From NCBI RefSeq assembly GCF_022524485.1, contig NZ_JAKXMK010000006.1:62001-126000 (forward strand): 64,000 nt of DNA. Direction: 5' to 3'. Shown one piece after another: positions 1-8,890 of the stretch (position 1 is the stretch's first letter; each line of letters starts with the position of its first letter). The stretch comes from Pseudonocardia alaniniphila. GTDB taxonomy: Bacteria > Actinomycetota > Actinomycetes > Mycobacteriales > Pseudonocardiaceae. The translations under genes were made by a program, and so were the position numbers. Below the pieces are notes generated by a model that saw nothing but the letters and a program-made list of their open reading frames with translations, was not told where the DNA came from and searched no databases.

Positions 1-961
1 GCGCGACAGCCCACGGCTCGTCCGCCTCCAGCGCGGCGAGCACGTCGGGGAAGCGGGCCTCGCGCAGCAGGCCGGTGCCGGCGGCGTGTTCGGCGAGCGC
101 CTGTTCGGCCACCGTGGCCTGGAAGCAGCCGGTGCGTCCGCAGGGGCAACGCCCACCCGCGAGCGTCGGCCCCGACCCGACCGGGAGGTGGCTGACGTCG
201 CCCGCCGCAGACCGGGGACCGTGGTGCACGATCCCGCCCGTCACGATCGCCGCGTCGACCACGTTGCCCACGAACAGGTGCACCAGGCTCATCCGTGCGC
301 GGGTGCGGTGGGAGCCCATCAACTGCTCGGCGCGGGCGAGGGCGCGGGAGTGGCTCTCGACGCGCACCGGGAGGCCGAGCCTCCCCTCCAGCACCGCCTG
401 CGCCGGCACGTCGCGCCAGCCCAGCTGCGTGTGCCGCACGACGACCCCGCGCGCGGGGTCGATCCACCCGCCGCTGGCCAGTCCGACCCCGAGTGGCCTG
501 CGCCCGCAGGTGTGCTCGTCGAGGAACGCGGCCATCCGGTCCCCGGCGTCGGCGAGCACGGCCTGCGCTGCGCGGTCCCGGTGCGGGATCCGCTGCTCGG
601 CGAGCACCCGTCCGCGCAGGTCCATCAGCACGAGCGTCGTGTGGCGCAGCGCGATGTGGATCCCGCCGACCAGGTGGGACCGCGTGTCGATGTCCACGGG
701 GACGTGCGGGCGCCCGATCGCGGGGCGCGGCCTGCGCACCGGCCGCTCGCGGATCAGGCCGAGGTCGGCGAGCTCGGTCGACTGGCGGCTCACCGCCGCC
801 GCGGAGAGCCCGGTGAGCCGGGCGACCGTGCTGCGGGCCACCGGCCCGTGGTCGAGGATCGTGCGCAGCACGACTGCTGCGGTCGCGGTGCGACGGCCGT
901 CGCCGGCGAGCTGGTCACCGCCGTCGGGCTGCGGGGCGGGGGCGCGGAGGAGAGCGTGCAT
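1..961 (-). CDS. ROK-family transcriptional regulator (partial, C-terminus off window)
   Basis: This gene runs off the left edge; about 320 residues are visible from an ATG at 961. An N-terminal winged-helix region (roughly residues 25-85, with SAAAVSRQSTELADLGLI) precedes a sugar-kinase-like ROK domain. The ROK zinc signature CPCGRTGC lies near residue 272. That order is typical of NagC/XylR-type repressors, which sense a sugar or sugar phosphate. The kinase-like fold may be ligand-binding only. It diverges from the SsuD-like gene across 546 bp. The effector cannot be told from sequence. Confidence 0.88.
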   Translation of the reverse strand, partial: MHALLRAPAPQPDGGDQLAGDGRRTATAAVVLRTILDHGPVARSTVARLTGLSAAAVSRQSTELADLGLIRERPVRRPRPAIGRPHVPVDIDTRSHLVGGIHIALRHTTLVLMDLRGRVLAEQRIPHRDRAAQAVLADAGDRMAAFLDEHTCGRRPLGVGLASGGWIDPARGVVVRHTQLGWRDVPAQAVLEGRLGLPVRVESHSRALARAEQLMGSHRTRARMSLVHLFVGNVVDAAIVTGGIVHHGPRSAAGDVSHLPVGSGPTLAGGRCPCGRTGCFQATVAEQALAEHAAGTGLLREARFPDVLAALEADEPWAVA

Positions 962-1212
962 CGATGTCCCTGCCTGGGTGGGCCCTTCGTGCGGGCCCGT
1001 GACGGGTGCTGCGGCCTGTTGCGCGCGGGGGTGGATCAGCCGCGCGCCACGGGCGCCGCACAGAGCGCGCTCGCCTGCCGACGGAGGTCGACGTGGCGGC
1101 GCGCCTTCAGCGTGGCGGCCTGGGACATCCCGGACATCGTCGCAGAGCGGCACCGGCCGGAGGCAGTGGCCGCCGTCACAGTTTCTGATGAATTCCTCCG
1201 GGCCCGACATTT

Positions 1213-1231
1213 CGACGGACATTTCCCGTCG
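1213..1231. promoter_or_regulatory. Inverted repeat, candidate operator
   Basis: The arms CGACGG and CCGTCG are exact complements around a 7-bp ACATTTC spacer. A second copy of GACATTTC starts at 1206. The position between the ROK gene and the monooxygenase fits an autoregulatory ROK operator (inference). Confidence 0.4.
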
Positions 1232-1380
1232 GCTACTGAATGATGAGAATATGTCGCTGCAAATGTTCGAACCGATGGATCGACATGAGCGCAGGTCCGA
1301 ACTCCCACATCACATTTGGTTGCGCGAACTCCGCGCGTCTGCTCGGCTTGCAACTGTGAACGGGGTTCTGCTCACGCAAC

Positions 1381-1404
1381 GTCGGCATGTCGACCTCTGC
1401 CGAC
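1381..1404. promoter_or_regulatory. Inverted repeat upstream of the monooxygenase
   Basis: The arms GTCGGCA and TGCCGAC are perfect 7-bp complements separated by 10 bp, about 105 bp upstream of the 1508 start. It could be an operator or a leader hairpin. No T-run follows, so an intrinsic terminator is unlikely. Confidence 0.35.
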
Positions 1405-1507
1405 TCGCGTCCTGCGTGTGTCCTGGCTGACGCGCCGCCCCGCCGTTTTTCTTGCCCGTGCCCGTCGGCCGGGCGCTTCCCCGCAAAATCGTTGAAGAAG
1501 GTTCGCC

Positions 1508-2671
1508 GTGTCTCCTGGTCCTCTGACCGCGCACTGGTTCCTGCCCACCTACGGCGACGGCCGCCAGCTCGTCGGGGGCGGCCACGGCGTCGGCGTCGGT
1601 TCTGCCGGTGGCGTCCGGCCGGCCTCGATCGGTTACCTGACGCAGGTGGCACGGGCCGCCGAGCAGGTCGGCTTCGTCGGTGCCCTCACACCGACAGGGG
1701 CGTGGTGCGAGGACGCCTGGCTCACCACGGCGATGCTGGTGGCCGAGACCGAGCGGCTGAAGTTCCTCGTGGCGTTCCGGCCCGGATCGGTCTCGGCGAC
1801 GCTCGCCGCGCAGATGGCCGCCACCTACCAGCGGCACTCGGCCGGCCGGCTGCTCCTCAACGTCGTCACCGGCGGCGAGCCCGCCGAACAGCGGGCCTAC
1901 GGCGACTTCCTGGACAAGGACGCCCGCTACCGCCGCACCGGCGAGTTCCTGCAGGTGGTGCGGGCGTTGTGGCGGGGGGAGAAGGTCGATCTCGACGGCG
2001 AGCACGTCCGCGTCGAGAACGCGTTCCTCGACCGCCTGCCCGACCCGGTGCCGCCCATCTACTTCGGGGGCTCGTCGCCCGCGGCCGGAGACGTCGCGGC
2101 CGAGCACGCCGACGTCTACCTGACCTGGGGTGAGCCACCCGCGCAGGTCGCCGAGAAGGTCGACTGGATCCGCCGCCTCGCCGCCAAGCGCGGGCGCACG
2201 ATCCGCTTCGGCATCCGGCTGCACGTGATCACCCGCGACACCTCGGAGCAGGCCTGGTCGCACGCCGAGTCGCTGCTCGAGGCGATCGACCCGGCCGCGA
2301 TCGAGCGCGTGCAGGCCGGCCTCGCCCACAGCGAGTCGGAGGGGCAGCGGCGGATGCGCGCCCTGCACGGCGGGTCGACGGCGAACCTGGAGGTGGCGCC
2401 GAACCTGTGGGCGGGCGTCGGTCTCGTCCGCGGTGGCGCCGGAACCGCGTTGGTGGGCAGCCACAGCGAGGTCGCCGACCGGATCGCCGAGTACCACGCG
2501 CTGGGCATCGAGGAGTTCATCCTGTCCGGTCACCCGCACCTGGAGGAGGCCTGGTGGGTCGGCGAGGGCGTGCTGCCCATCCTCGAGCGACGCGGGATCT
2601 GGAAGCGCCCCGGCGCCGATGTCGCGTCCGTCCCGGAGTCGCGGACCGTCCCGTTCGCCGCGGCCCAGTGA
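1508..2671 (+). CDS. FMN-dependent luciferase-like monooxygenase (SsuD-like)
   Basis: 387 aa from a GTG preceded by GAAGAAGG. The length and motifs match alkanesulfonate monooxygenases of the bacterial luciferase superfamily: an N-terminal HWFLPTYGDG strand, LLLNVVTGG (phosphate-binding loop region), PPIYFGGSS and a C-terminal EFILSGHPHLEEAW. Family members use FMNH2 and O2 to oxidise sulfonates, sulfones or other small organics. No SsuE flavin reductase or SsuABC transporter is nearby, so the substrate need not be a sulfonate. The MHS transporter follows after 34 bp and is probably co-transcribed. Confidence 0.88.
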   Translation: MSPGPLTAHWFLPTYGDGRQLVGGGHGVGVGSAGGVRPASIGYLTQVARAAEQVGFVGALTPTGAWCEDAWLTTAMLVAETERLKFLVAFRPGSVSATLAAQMAATYQRHSAGRLLLNVVTGGEPAEQRAYGDFLDKDARYRRTGEFLQVVRALWRGEKVDLDGEHVRVENAFLDRLPDPVPPIYFGGSSPAAGDVAAEHADVYLTWGEPPAQVAEKVDWIRRLAAKRGRTIRFGIRLHVITRDTSEQAWSHAESLLEAIDPAAIERVQAGLAHSESEGQRRMRALHGGSTANLEVAPNLWAGVGLVRGGAGTALVGSHSEVADRIAEYHALGIEEFILSGHPHLEEAWWVGEGVLPILERRGIWKRPGADVASVPESRTVPFAAAQ

Positions 2672-2705
2672 GGGCCCGGCGCCCGGTGCCGGGGGAGGGC
2701 GAGCG

Positions 2706-4049
2706 ATGAGTACGGCCGCGGTCCTCGCAGAACGGCCGCCGGACGGGCCACCGCCCAGGACCCGCACCATCCTCCTGGCGAGCCTGGTCGGCACCACCGT
2801 CGAGTGGTACGACTTCTTCCTCTACGCCACGGCCGCGGGGCTGGTGTTCCCGCAGCTGTTCTTCCCCGTCGGCAACCAGCTCGTCGGCACTCTGCTGGCC
2901 TTCGGCACGTTCGCCGTGGGGTTCGTCGCGCGCCCCATCGGCGGCGTCCTGTTCGGGCACATCGGCGACCGGCTCGGCCGCAAGCGGACGCTCGTCGCCA
3001 CGATGGTGCTGATGGGAGCGGCCACGGCGCTCATCGGGCTGCTGCCCTCCTACGCATCGATCGGCGTCGCCGCACCGGTGCTGCTCGTCGTGCTGCGCGT
3101 GCTGCAGGGCCTGGCCGTGGGCGGTGAGTGGGGCGGCGCGGTGCTCCTGGCCGTGGAGAACGCGCCGCCGGGGTCGCGCGCCCGCTTCGGCAGCGTGCCG
3201 CAGATCGGCCTGGGTCTCGGGCTCGCGCTGGGTACCGGGGTGTTCGCCCTGCTCGGCGAGGTGCTCGACGAGCAGGCGTTCCTGACCGTCGGGTGGCGCG
3301 TCGCGTTCGTGCTGAGCGTGGTGCTGGTCGTCGTCGGTCTGCTGGTGCGGCTCCGGATTCTCGAGACGCCGGAGTTCCGCAGGCTGCGCGACAGCGGTGG
3401 GACGGCGCGGGCGCCCGTCGTCCAGGTCTTCCGCACGTCCGGCCACCGCCGGGGCCTCCTGGCGGGGATGCTCGCCCGCTGGGCGGAGGGGGCGGCGTTC
3501 AACACCTGGGGCGTCTTCGCCATCACCTACGCCACCGCGACGGTCGGGATGAGCAAGATCGTCGTGCTGCTGGCCGTCACCGGTGGCGCGCTGCTGATGG
3601 CGGCGCTGACGCCGGTGGCGGGCCTGCTCGCCGACCGGTACGGGCGGCGGCGGGTGTTCGGCACCGGCGTGGCCGGTTTCGGGATCACCGTCGTGCCGTC
3701 GTTCTTCGCCGTGCACAGCGGGATCACGTGGCTGGTCGTGGTGGTCCTGCTGCTGCAGCTCGGTGTCTGGTATGCATTGATGACCGGTGCGGAGTCGACG
3801 CTGTTCGCCGAGCTCTTCGACACCGACGTCCGTTATACGGGGATGTCGCTGGTCTTCCAGGGCTCCGGCATCTGGGCGTCCGGGCTGACCCCGGTGATCC
3901 TCACCGGCTTGCTCGTGCTCGGCGCGGGAACGCCGTGGTGGGCGGCGGGCTACCTCGCCGCCACCGCGGGGATCAGCCTGGTCGCCGTCGTGCTCATGCC
4001 GCGCTGGATCCGCTGGCGTCCACAGTGGACGAGGGGAACGCGCTGGTAG
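2706..4049 (+). CDS. MFS transporter, metabolite:H+ symporter (MHS) family
   Basis: 447 aa. The ATG at 2706 is preceded by GGGCGAGCG; the open frame extends further upstream inside the monooxygenase, but only this start fits the family N-terminus. The start of TM1 reads GTTVEWYDFFLYATAAG and loop 2-3 reads GHIGDRLGRKRTL, both hallmarks of ShiA/ProP/KgtP-type proton symporters. About 12 membrane segments are visible. MHS members import carboxylates, aromatic acids or betaines. Lying between an FMN monooxygenase and an amidohydrolase homologue, it is a plausible uptake route for their substrate (inference). Confidence 0.9.
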   Translation: MSTAAVLAERPPDGPPPRTRTILLASLVGTTVEWYDFFLYATAAGLVFPQLFFPVGNQLVGTLLAFGTFAVGFVARPIGGVLFGHIGDRLGRKRTLVATMVLMGAATALIGLLPSYASIGVAAPVLLVVLRVLQGLAVGGEWGGAVLLAVENAPPGSRARFGSVPQIGLGLGLALGTGVFALLGEVLDEQAFLTVGWRVAFVLSVVLVVVGLLVRLRILETPEFRRLRDSGGTARAPVVQVFRTSGHRRGLLAGMLARWAEGAAFNTWGVFAITYATATVGMSKIVVLLAVTGGALLMAALTPVAGLLADRYGRRRVFGTGVAGFGITVVPSFFAVHSGITWLVVVVLLLQLGVWYALMTGAESTLFAELFDTDVRYTGMSLVFQGSGIWASGLTPVILTGLLVLGAGTPWWAAGYLAATAGISLVAVVLMPRWIRWRPQWTRGTRW

Positions 4050-4111
4050 CGACCGGACGGCACCGATCGGCCCGTGCCGGTCGGTGCGGTGCGGATTGCT
4101 ACAACTGATCC

Positions 4112-5392
4112 GTGCTGACGGTGCGTGGGGCCGACCTGGTGTGGACGGGCGTGGTCGAGCGGCCGGGCGGTGAGGTCGCGTGCGGGCCTGACGGCCGGGT
4201 GGCCGGCGGCCAGGTCGAGGGGGAGGTGCTCGACGCCTCGGGCTGCGTGATCACGCCGGGCCTGGTGAACGCCCATCATCACCTGCTGCAGTCGGCGTTC
4301 CGGATCCTTCCGGGCACGCGGGGCGTCCCGATGCGCGAGTGGTTGCCACGCATGTCGGCCGCCTACACGGCGGTCGGCGTCGACGGCGGGCTCGCGCATG
4401 CGGCGGCATCCGTCGGGCTGGCCGAGTCGCTGCTGTGTGGGGTGACGACGGTGGCCGACCACCACCTCACCTGGCCTGCGGGTGACGGGGTGGAGCTGGC
4501 GTCCGCGGTCGCTGCCGCTGCGGCGGAGCTGGGCGCGCGTCTGGTGTTCGTTCGCGGCAGCGCCCGCGACGACCCGCAGGCCGCGGCGGCGTCGGCCGAC
4601 GCGATCGCCTCGCGACTCGGCGGCGACGCCACCGGCATGGTGCAGGTCGCCGTGGGCCCTGCGGGGGTGCACAGCGACGCGCCCGAGACGTTCGCGCTGC
4701 TCGGCGAGGTGGCGCAGCGCCACGGGCTACGCCGGCGCACCCAGGCGAACGAGCAGGTCGACGTTGAGGTGGCTGCGGAGCGCTACGGGCGGCGGCCGCT
4801 GGAACTGCTCGACGAGTGGGGCTGGCTCGCCCCCGACGTCACGCTCGCGCACCTCTGCGGCGTGACGCCCGGCGAGATCGCCCGGCTCGCTGCGACCGGC
4901 GTGAGCGCCACCCACGCACCGGGCTGCGACCTGCCGATGGGGTGGGGGGTGGCGCCGATGGCGGCGCTGAGCGATGCCGGGGTCACCATCGGTCTCGGCA
5001 CGAGCGGCGGAGGCAGCAACGACGCAGGCCATCTGCTGGCCGACGCCCGGCTCGCACTGCAGGTCGCACCGCTGGCGGGCCGCCCGGTGAGCGCTCGGGA
5101 GGTCCTGGCCTGGGCCACCGCGGGGTCGGCCGTGGGCCTGGGTCGTGCGGAGCTCGGGCGTCTCGAGCCCGGGTGCGCCGCCGACCTCGTCTGCTGGGAC
5201 GTCACCGGCGTCGCCGATGCCGGTGTGGCCGACCCGCTCGCCGGACTGCTCTGGGCCGCGCCCGGCCGCAGGCCGCGCCATGTCGTCGTGGCCGGGCGGG
5301 TGGTGGTGCGCGACGGGCAGCTGGTTTCCCGCCCCGAGACCGAGGTTGCGAGGGCGCTGCGCGCGCTGCTCGCCTCACGCGCGGCCGGCTGA
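4112..5392 (+). CDS. Amidohydrolase-superfamily protein (AtzB/8-oxoguanine deaminase-like), altered metal site
   Basis: 426 aa from a GTG, with a weak ribosome site. The overall organisation is that of cytosine/8-oxoguanine deaminase-like amidohydrolases: a composite beta domain, TPGLVNAHHHLLQS with the HxH pair, LAHLCGV with the beta-6 His, and a C-terminal CAADLVCWD strand. Two positions deviate. Where relatives have HTHLAE this protein reads RTQANE, and the beta-8 GxDG metal/catalytic Asp region reads GTSGGGSND. It may therefore bind metal differently, act on another ligand, or be inactive. It stands between a transporter and a GMC oxidoreductase. Confidence 0.82.
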   Translation: MLTVRGADLVWTGVVERPGGEVACGPDGRVAGGQVEGEVLDASGCVITPGLVNAHHHLLQSAFRILPGTRGVPMREWLPRMSAAYTAVGVDGGLAHAAASVGLAESLLCGVTTVADHHLTWPAGDGVELASAVAAAAAELGARLVFVRGSARDDPQAAAASADAIASRLGGDATGMVQVAVGPAGVHSDAPETFALLGEVAQRHGLRRRTQANEQVDVEVAAERYGRRPLELLDEWGWLAPDVTLAHLCGVTPGEIARLAATGVSATHAPGCDLPMGWGVAPMAALSDAGVTIGLGTSGGGSNDAGHLLADARLALQVAPLAGRPVSAREVLAWATAGSAVGLGRAELGRLEPGCAADLVCWDVTGVADAGVADPLAGLLWAAPGRRPRHVVVAGRVVVRDGQLVSRPETEVARALRALLASRAAG

Positions 5393-5522
5393 GGTCGGCG
5401 CGGTCCGGGCAACGTGCCCGATTCCACCATCGAGATCGGATCCACCGTGGTCAGCGCCTCGAATCCGTGAGGTTGGCCATAAGCCGCAGCACCGACGGGG
5501 GCGCCGGGCGTGAACTTGTGGC

Positions 5523-7076
5523 GTGGCCGACAACGCGGATAGCGGTGCGGGACCGGGGTACGACTACGTGGTGGTGGGTGCGGGCACCGCGGGTTGCGTG
5601 ATCGCTGCGCGGTTGTCCGAGAACCCGGACGTACGGGTGCTGCTGATCGAAGCAGGCAGCGGGCAACCGCCGCCCGCCGTGGCGGTGCCGACCGGGTGGC
5701 CTGCCCTGCAGGGCACGTCGGTCGACTGGGCGGGTACCACCGTGGTGCAGGGCGCGACCGGCACGGTCATTCCCTGGCCGCGCGGGAAGGTCCTGGGTGG
5801 GTCCTCCGCGATCAACGGCATGTGTTTCATCCGTGGGCACCGCTCGTCCTACGACGCCTGGCCCGCGGCAGGTGCGAAGGGCTGGGGGTTCGACGACCTG
5901 CTCCCGTACCTGCGGCGCAGCGAGCACACCGAGGGGCGCGATCCGGCGCTGCGAGGCGTCGACGGTCCGCTGACGGTCGGGCCGGCGCGGTCGCCGCACC
6001 CGGTGGCGGCGGCCGGGCTGGCCGCGGCGGCGGAGGCAGGGCATTCGCTGGCGGACGACATCAACGCCGGGCTGGAGGAGGGCTTCGGCTGGTGTGACCT
6101 GAACATCGTGAACGGCAGGCGCCAGAGCGCGGCCGACGCCTATCTCGTCCCTGTGCTACAGCGGCCGAACCTCGACGTGGTGACCGACGCGCTGGCCCAC
6201 CGGCTGCTCCTGTCCGGCGGGCGGTGCACGGGCGTCGAGTACAGCGTCGGTAGTGCCCTGCACACCGCGGCCTGCACCGGCGAGGTCGTGCTGACGGCGG
6301 GCACGGTGGGTTCCCCGCAGCTGCTGATGCTCTCGGGGATCGGCCCGCAGGCACACCTTCGTGAGGTCGGCGTCGACGTCGTGCTGGACCTGCCCGGCGT
6401 CGGATCCAACGTGCACGACCATCCGCGCTCGACCGTGGTCTACAGCTCGCCCGTGCCGATCCCGGCCGGAACGCACAACCATGCGGAGATGATCGGGCTG
6501 GCCAGCAGCCACCTGGCGCAGGACGGGCCGGACCTGCAGTTCCAGGTGCTGGAGATCCCGTATTTCGCACCTGCCCTGCCGCCCGCGCTTCCGGTGCCGG
6601 GCCAGGCCTACAGCGTCGCCCTCGGTGCCATGACCCCCAGCAGTCGTGGCTCGGTGCGGCTGTCGGGTGCCGGGCCCGACGCGGCGCCGCTGCTGGACCC
6701 GAACTACTACGGCGATCCCCGGGACGTCGAGGTCATGGCCGCTGGCCTGCGCATCGCCCGGGCCATCGGCCGCGCAGCCGCGTTGGCTCCGTGGCGGGCG
6801 GAGGAGGTGCTCCCGGGGCCCGGGGTGCACGCGGATGACGACGAGGCCGTGCGCCGCTATCTGTTCCGGAGCCTGCGGACCTACTCCCACCAGGTCGGTT
6901 CGTGCCGCATCGGCACCGACTCCTTGGCGGTGGTCGACACCGAGCTGCGGGTGCGCGGGATCGACGGGCTACGGGTGGCCGACGCCTCCGTCATGCCCTC
7001 CATCGCGTCGGCCAACACCAACGCCACCGTCTACGGCATCGCGGAGCGGGCCGCGGATCTCGTCAGGGCAGGCTGA
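5523..7076 (+). CDS. GMC-family FAD-dependent oxidoreductase (choline dehydrogenase-like)
   Basis: 517 aa from a GTG. The N-terminal Rossmann motif VVVGAGTAGCVIAARLSE binds the FAD ADP moiety. GGSSAINGMCFIRGH is the first GMC signature (PS00623-like), and TAGTVGSPQLLMLSGIG the second. The C-terminal YSHQVGSCRIG and NTNATVYGIAERAADL regions carry the active-site His and Asn of the family. Members oxidise alcohols such as choline, sugars or polyethylene glycol. Co-orientation with amidohydrolase and dehydrogenase genes suggests one catabolic cluster; the substrate is unknown. Confidence 0.9.
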   Translation: MADNADSGAGPGYDYVVVGAGTAGCVIAARLSENPDVRVLLIEAGSGQPPPAVAVPTGWPALQGTSVDWAGTTVVQGATGTVIPWPRGKVLGGSSAINGMCFIRGHRSSYDAWPAAGAKGWGFDDLLPYLRRSEHTEGRDPALRGVDGPLTVGPARSPHPVAAAGLAAAAEAGHSLADDINAGLEEGFGWCDLNIVNGRRQSAADAYLVPVLQRPNLDVVTDALAHRLLLSGGRCTGVEYSVGSALHTAACTGEVVLTAGTVGSPQLLMLSGIGPQAHLREVGVDVVLDLPGVGSNVHDHPRSTVVYSSPVPIPAGTHNHAEMIGLASSHLAQDGPDLQFQVLEIPYFAPALPPALPVPGQAYSVALGAMTPSSRGSVRLSGAGPDAAPLLDPNYYGDPRDVEVMAAGLRIARAIGRAAALAPWRAEEVLPGPGVHADDDEAVRRYLFRSLRTYSHQVGSCRIGTDSLAVVDTELRVRGIDGLRVADASVMPSIASANTNATVYGIAERAADLVRAG

Positions 7077-7214
7077 CCAACCCCCACTCTCACGTCAGCA
7101 CCCATCGCGATGGCCGGTAGCTGTGATCCGCGTTGGTCATCGATGGCCGAACAGCGCAGGGTGGAGGCGATGTCCGCTCGTCCAGACCATCATCTCCGAG
7201 AGCTGAGGTAGTCG

Positions 7215-8267
7215 ATGTCCGAGTACGGTGCCCTGCAGCACGAGGAAGTCGTGATCCGGCGTGGCCGCCGATCCGGTGCCGCCATCACGGTCGCGGTGCA
7301 CTCGCGGACGCTCGGCCCCGCGGTGGGCGGTTGCCGTATCTGGACCTATCCCAGCTGGCGTGACGGCACGGCGGATGCGATGCGCCTCTCGGAGGCGATG
7401 ACGTACAAGTGCGCGGCCGCCGGTCTCGAGTACGGGGGCGGGAAAACCGTCGTCGCGCTGCCGATGGGAACGGTACTGACCCCCCAGGTACGCCACGACA
7501 TGCTCCTCGACGTGGCCGAGATCGTCGCCGGGTTCGACGGGAGCTACTGCGTGGGACCCGACGTGGGCACCGGGCCCGACGACATGATGGTCATCCGCGA
7601 CGTCACTCCCTACTCGTTCTGCCTGCCACAGGAGCACGGTGGCACCGGGAGCTCGGGCACGCCCACAGCGCTCGGCGTCCAGGCCGCTCTGCGGGCCGGC
7701 GCCCGGCACGTCTTCGGCTCGGAGTCGCTGTCGGGCCGGCGGGTGGTGATCGCCGGGTTCGGCTCTGTCGGGTCGCGGCTCGCCGCCGACCTCTCCGCGC
7801 AGGGGGCCATGGTCGTCGTCTCCGATGTCGACGACCAGAAGCGCGCGGAGGCGAAGAACGCGGGGTACGGCTGGGTGGATCCGGACCGGGCGCTCCTGAC
7901 CCCGGCCGACGTGCTCGTGCCCGCCGCGGTGGGCGGGGTGCTCAACCCGCGGAGCGTGGCCGCTCTCGACGTGCCGCTCATCATCGGGCCGGCGAACAAC
8001 CAGGTGACCAGCGACTCGGTCGCGCAGCTGCTCGCCGACGCCGGAACGGTGTGGGTCCCCGATTTCGTGACGAGTGCCGGAGGCGTGATCTACGTGCTGA
8101 GCCGCGAGGTCGGCGGTCTCGACCACGAGGCAGCCGCGAAGCGGGTCGAGGCGATCGAGGAGACCGTGGACAGCGTGCTCGACGCCGCCCGCACGGCAGG
8201 CACCACCCCGCTGCACGAGTCGATGGCACTCGCGGAGCGCAGGCTCAGCACCGCAGCGGCGGAGTAG
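7215..8267 (+). CDS. Glu/Leu/Phe/Val dehydrogenase (leucine/valine dehydrogenase type)
   Basis: 350 aa, ATG preceded by GAGGTAG. The N-terminal substrate domain carries KCAAAGLEYGGGKTVV with the substrate-binding lysine. PDVGTGPDDM follows, and a C-terminal NAD domain opens with VIAGFGSVGSRLA. The length matches branched-chain amino acid dehydrogenases rather than the larger glutamate dehydrogenases. It should reversibly deaminate a branched-chain or aromatic amino acid with NAD. It is preceded by a 138-bp gap with no recognised regulator site and may begin its own transcript. Confidence 0.88.
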   Translation: MSEYGALQHEEVVIRRGRRSGAAITVAVHSRTLGPAVGGCRIWTYPSWRDGTADAMRLSEAMTYKCAAAGLEYGGGKTVVALPMGTVLTPQVRHDMLLDVAEIVAGFDGSYCVGPDVGTGPDDMMVIRDVTPYSFCLPQEHGGTGSSGTPTALGVQAALRAGARHVFGSESLSGRRVVIAGFGSVGSRLAADLSAQGAMVVVSDVDDQKRAEAKNAGYGWVDPDRALLTPADVLVPAAVGGVLNPRSVAALDVPLIIGPANNQVTSDSVAQLLADAGTVWVPDFVTSAGGVIYVLSREVGGLDHEAAAKRVEAIEETVDSVLDAARTAGTTPLHESMALAERRLSTAAAE

Positions 8268-8323
8268 CGGCTGAGCCTTGTCGATCCAGGTGGGCGCGCC
8301 ATCGGAGGGGTGGGCATGCCTGC

Positions 8324-8560
8324 TCAGGGCAGGACCGGAAAGCAGCGCCAGGTCCCACCGGGCGAGTCGTGCGGCCGTACGGCGTGGCCGTCGAGGACGA
8401 AACGAGTCCGGCCGGGCGGGGTCACGTCCGTTCCGGCCTGCCAGAAGTCCACACGGTCGGGAACGAGCCGGATCGTCGTCCAGCTCGGGGGCGCCTCCCG
8501 GGTGGCGGGGTCGCGTGCGGCGACGTCGAACGAACGCTCGACGTGAACATCGGAGTGCGG
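8324..8560 (-). pseudogene. PdxH-like (pyridoxamine phosphate oxidase) C-terminal remnant
   Basis: On the minus strand a frame ending in TGA at 8324-8326 reads SWTTIRLVPDRVDFWQAG and then RTRFVLDG and WRCFPVLP. This resembles the C-terminal dimerisation region of PNPOx/PdxH proteins (the xxRLxPxxxEFWQG pattern). About 75 residues remain. There is no start codon, FMN domain or ribosome site, and the frame meets the 5' end of the creatininase fragment transcribed the other way. I read it as a truncated leftover. Confidence 0.6.
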
Positions 8561-8562
8561 TG

Positions 8563-8890
8563 ATGAGCGTCCCCCGGTTCGTCGACCTCAGTGCCCCGCA
8601 GATCGCGGCCCTGCCCGCCGGCACGGTCGCGGTGCTCCCGCTCGGGGCCGTGGAGCAGCACGGCCCGCACCTGCCGGTGTCCACCGACTACGTCACCGCC
8701 ACCGAGGCGGCCGAGGCCGCGGTCGGGGCGGTCGCCCGGCAGGGCTCCGCACCCGTGGTGCTCCTCCCCGGTCTCGCCTACACGAAGTCGGACGAGCACC
8801 ACTGGTCGCCGGGCACGATCTGGCTCTCGTGGGACACGCTCATGCGCACCCTGGTGGACATCGGCCGGTCCCTGCAGACCTCGGGGATCA
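8563..8890 (+). pseudogene. Creatininase-family protein, 5' fragment
   Basis: From an ATG with GGAG eight bases upstream, the first ~108 residues are clearly creatininase family: VLPLGAVEQHGPHLPVSTD holds the first metal ligands (Glu, His, Asp). The expected GIRRxVFVNGHGGN continuation stops at GIR near residue 108. After that the frame becomes nonsense relative to the family, running on to a stop at 9210, because the DNA switches to an amidohydrolase coding frame. The remaining metal ligands and catalytic region are missing, so this is a deletion fragment. Confidence 0.75.

Larger units (their letters stand above)
962..1507. other. 546-bp divergent intergenic region
   Basis: No open frame here has recognisable homology. 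The stretch has lower GC than its flanks between about 1180 and 1340, as expected for promoters of two divergent genes. It carries two exact inverted repeats (1213-1231 and 1381-1404), annotated separately. I see no riboswitch or tRNA fold. Confidence 0.6.

Noticed and set aside
962..1507. Short open frames between the ROK and SsuD-like genes
   Set aside because: No motif, no ribosome site and mismatched composition; better read as promoter DNA.
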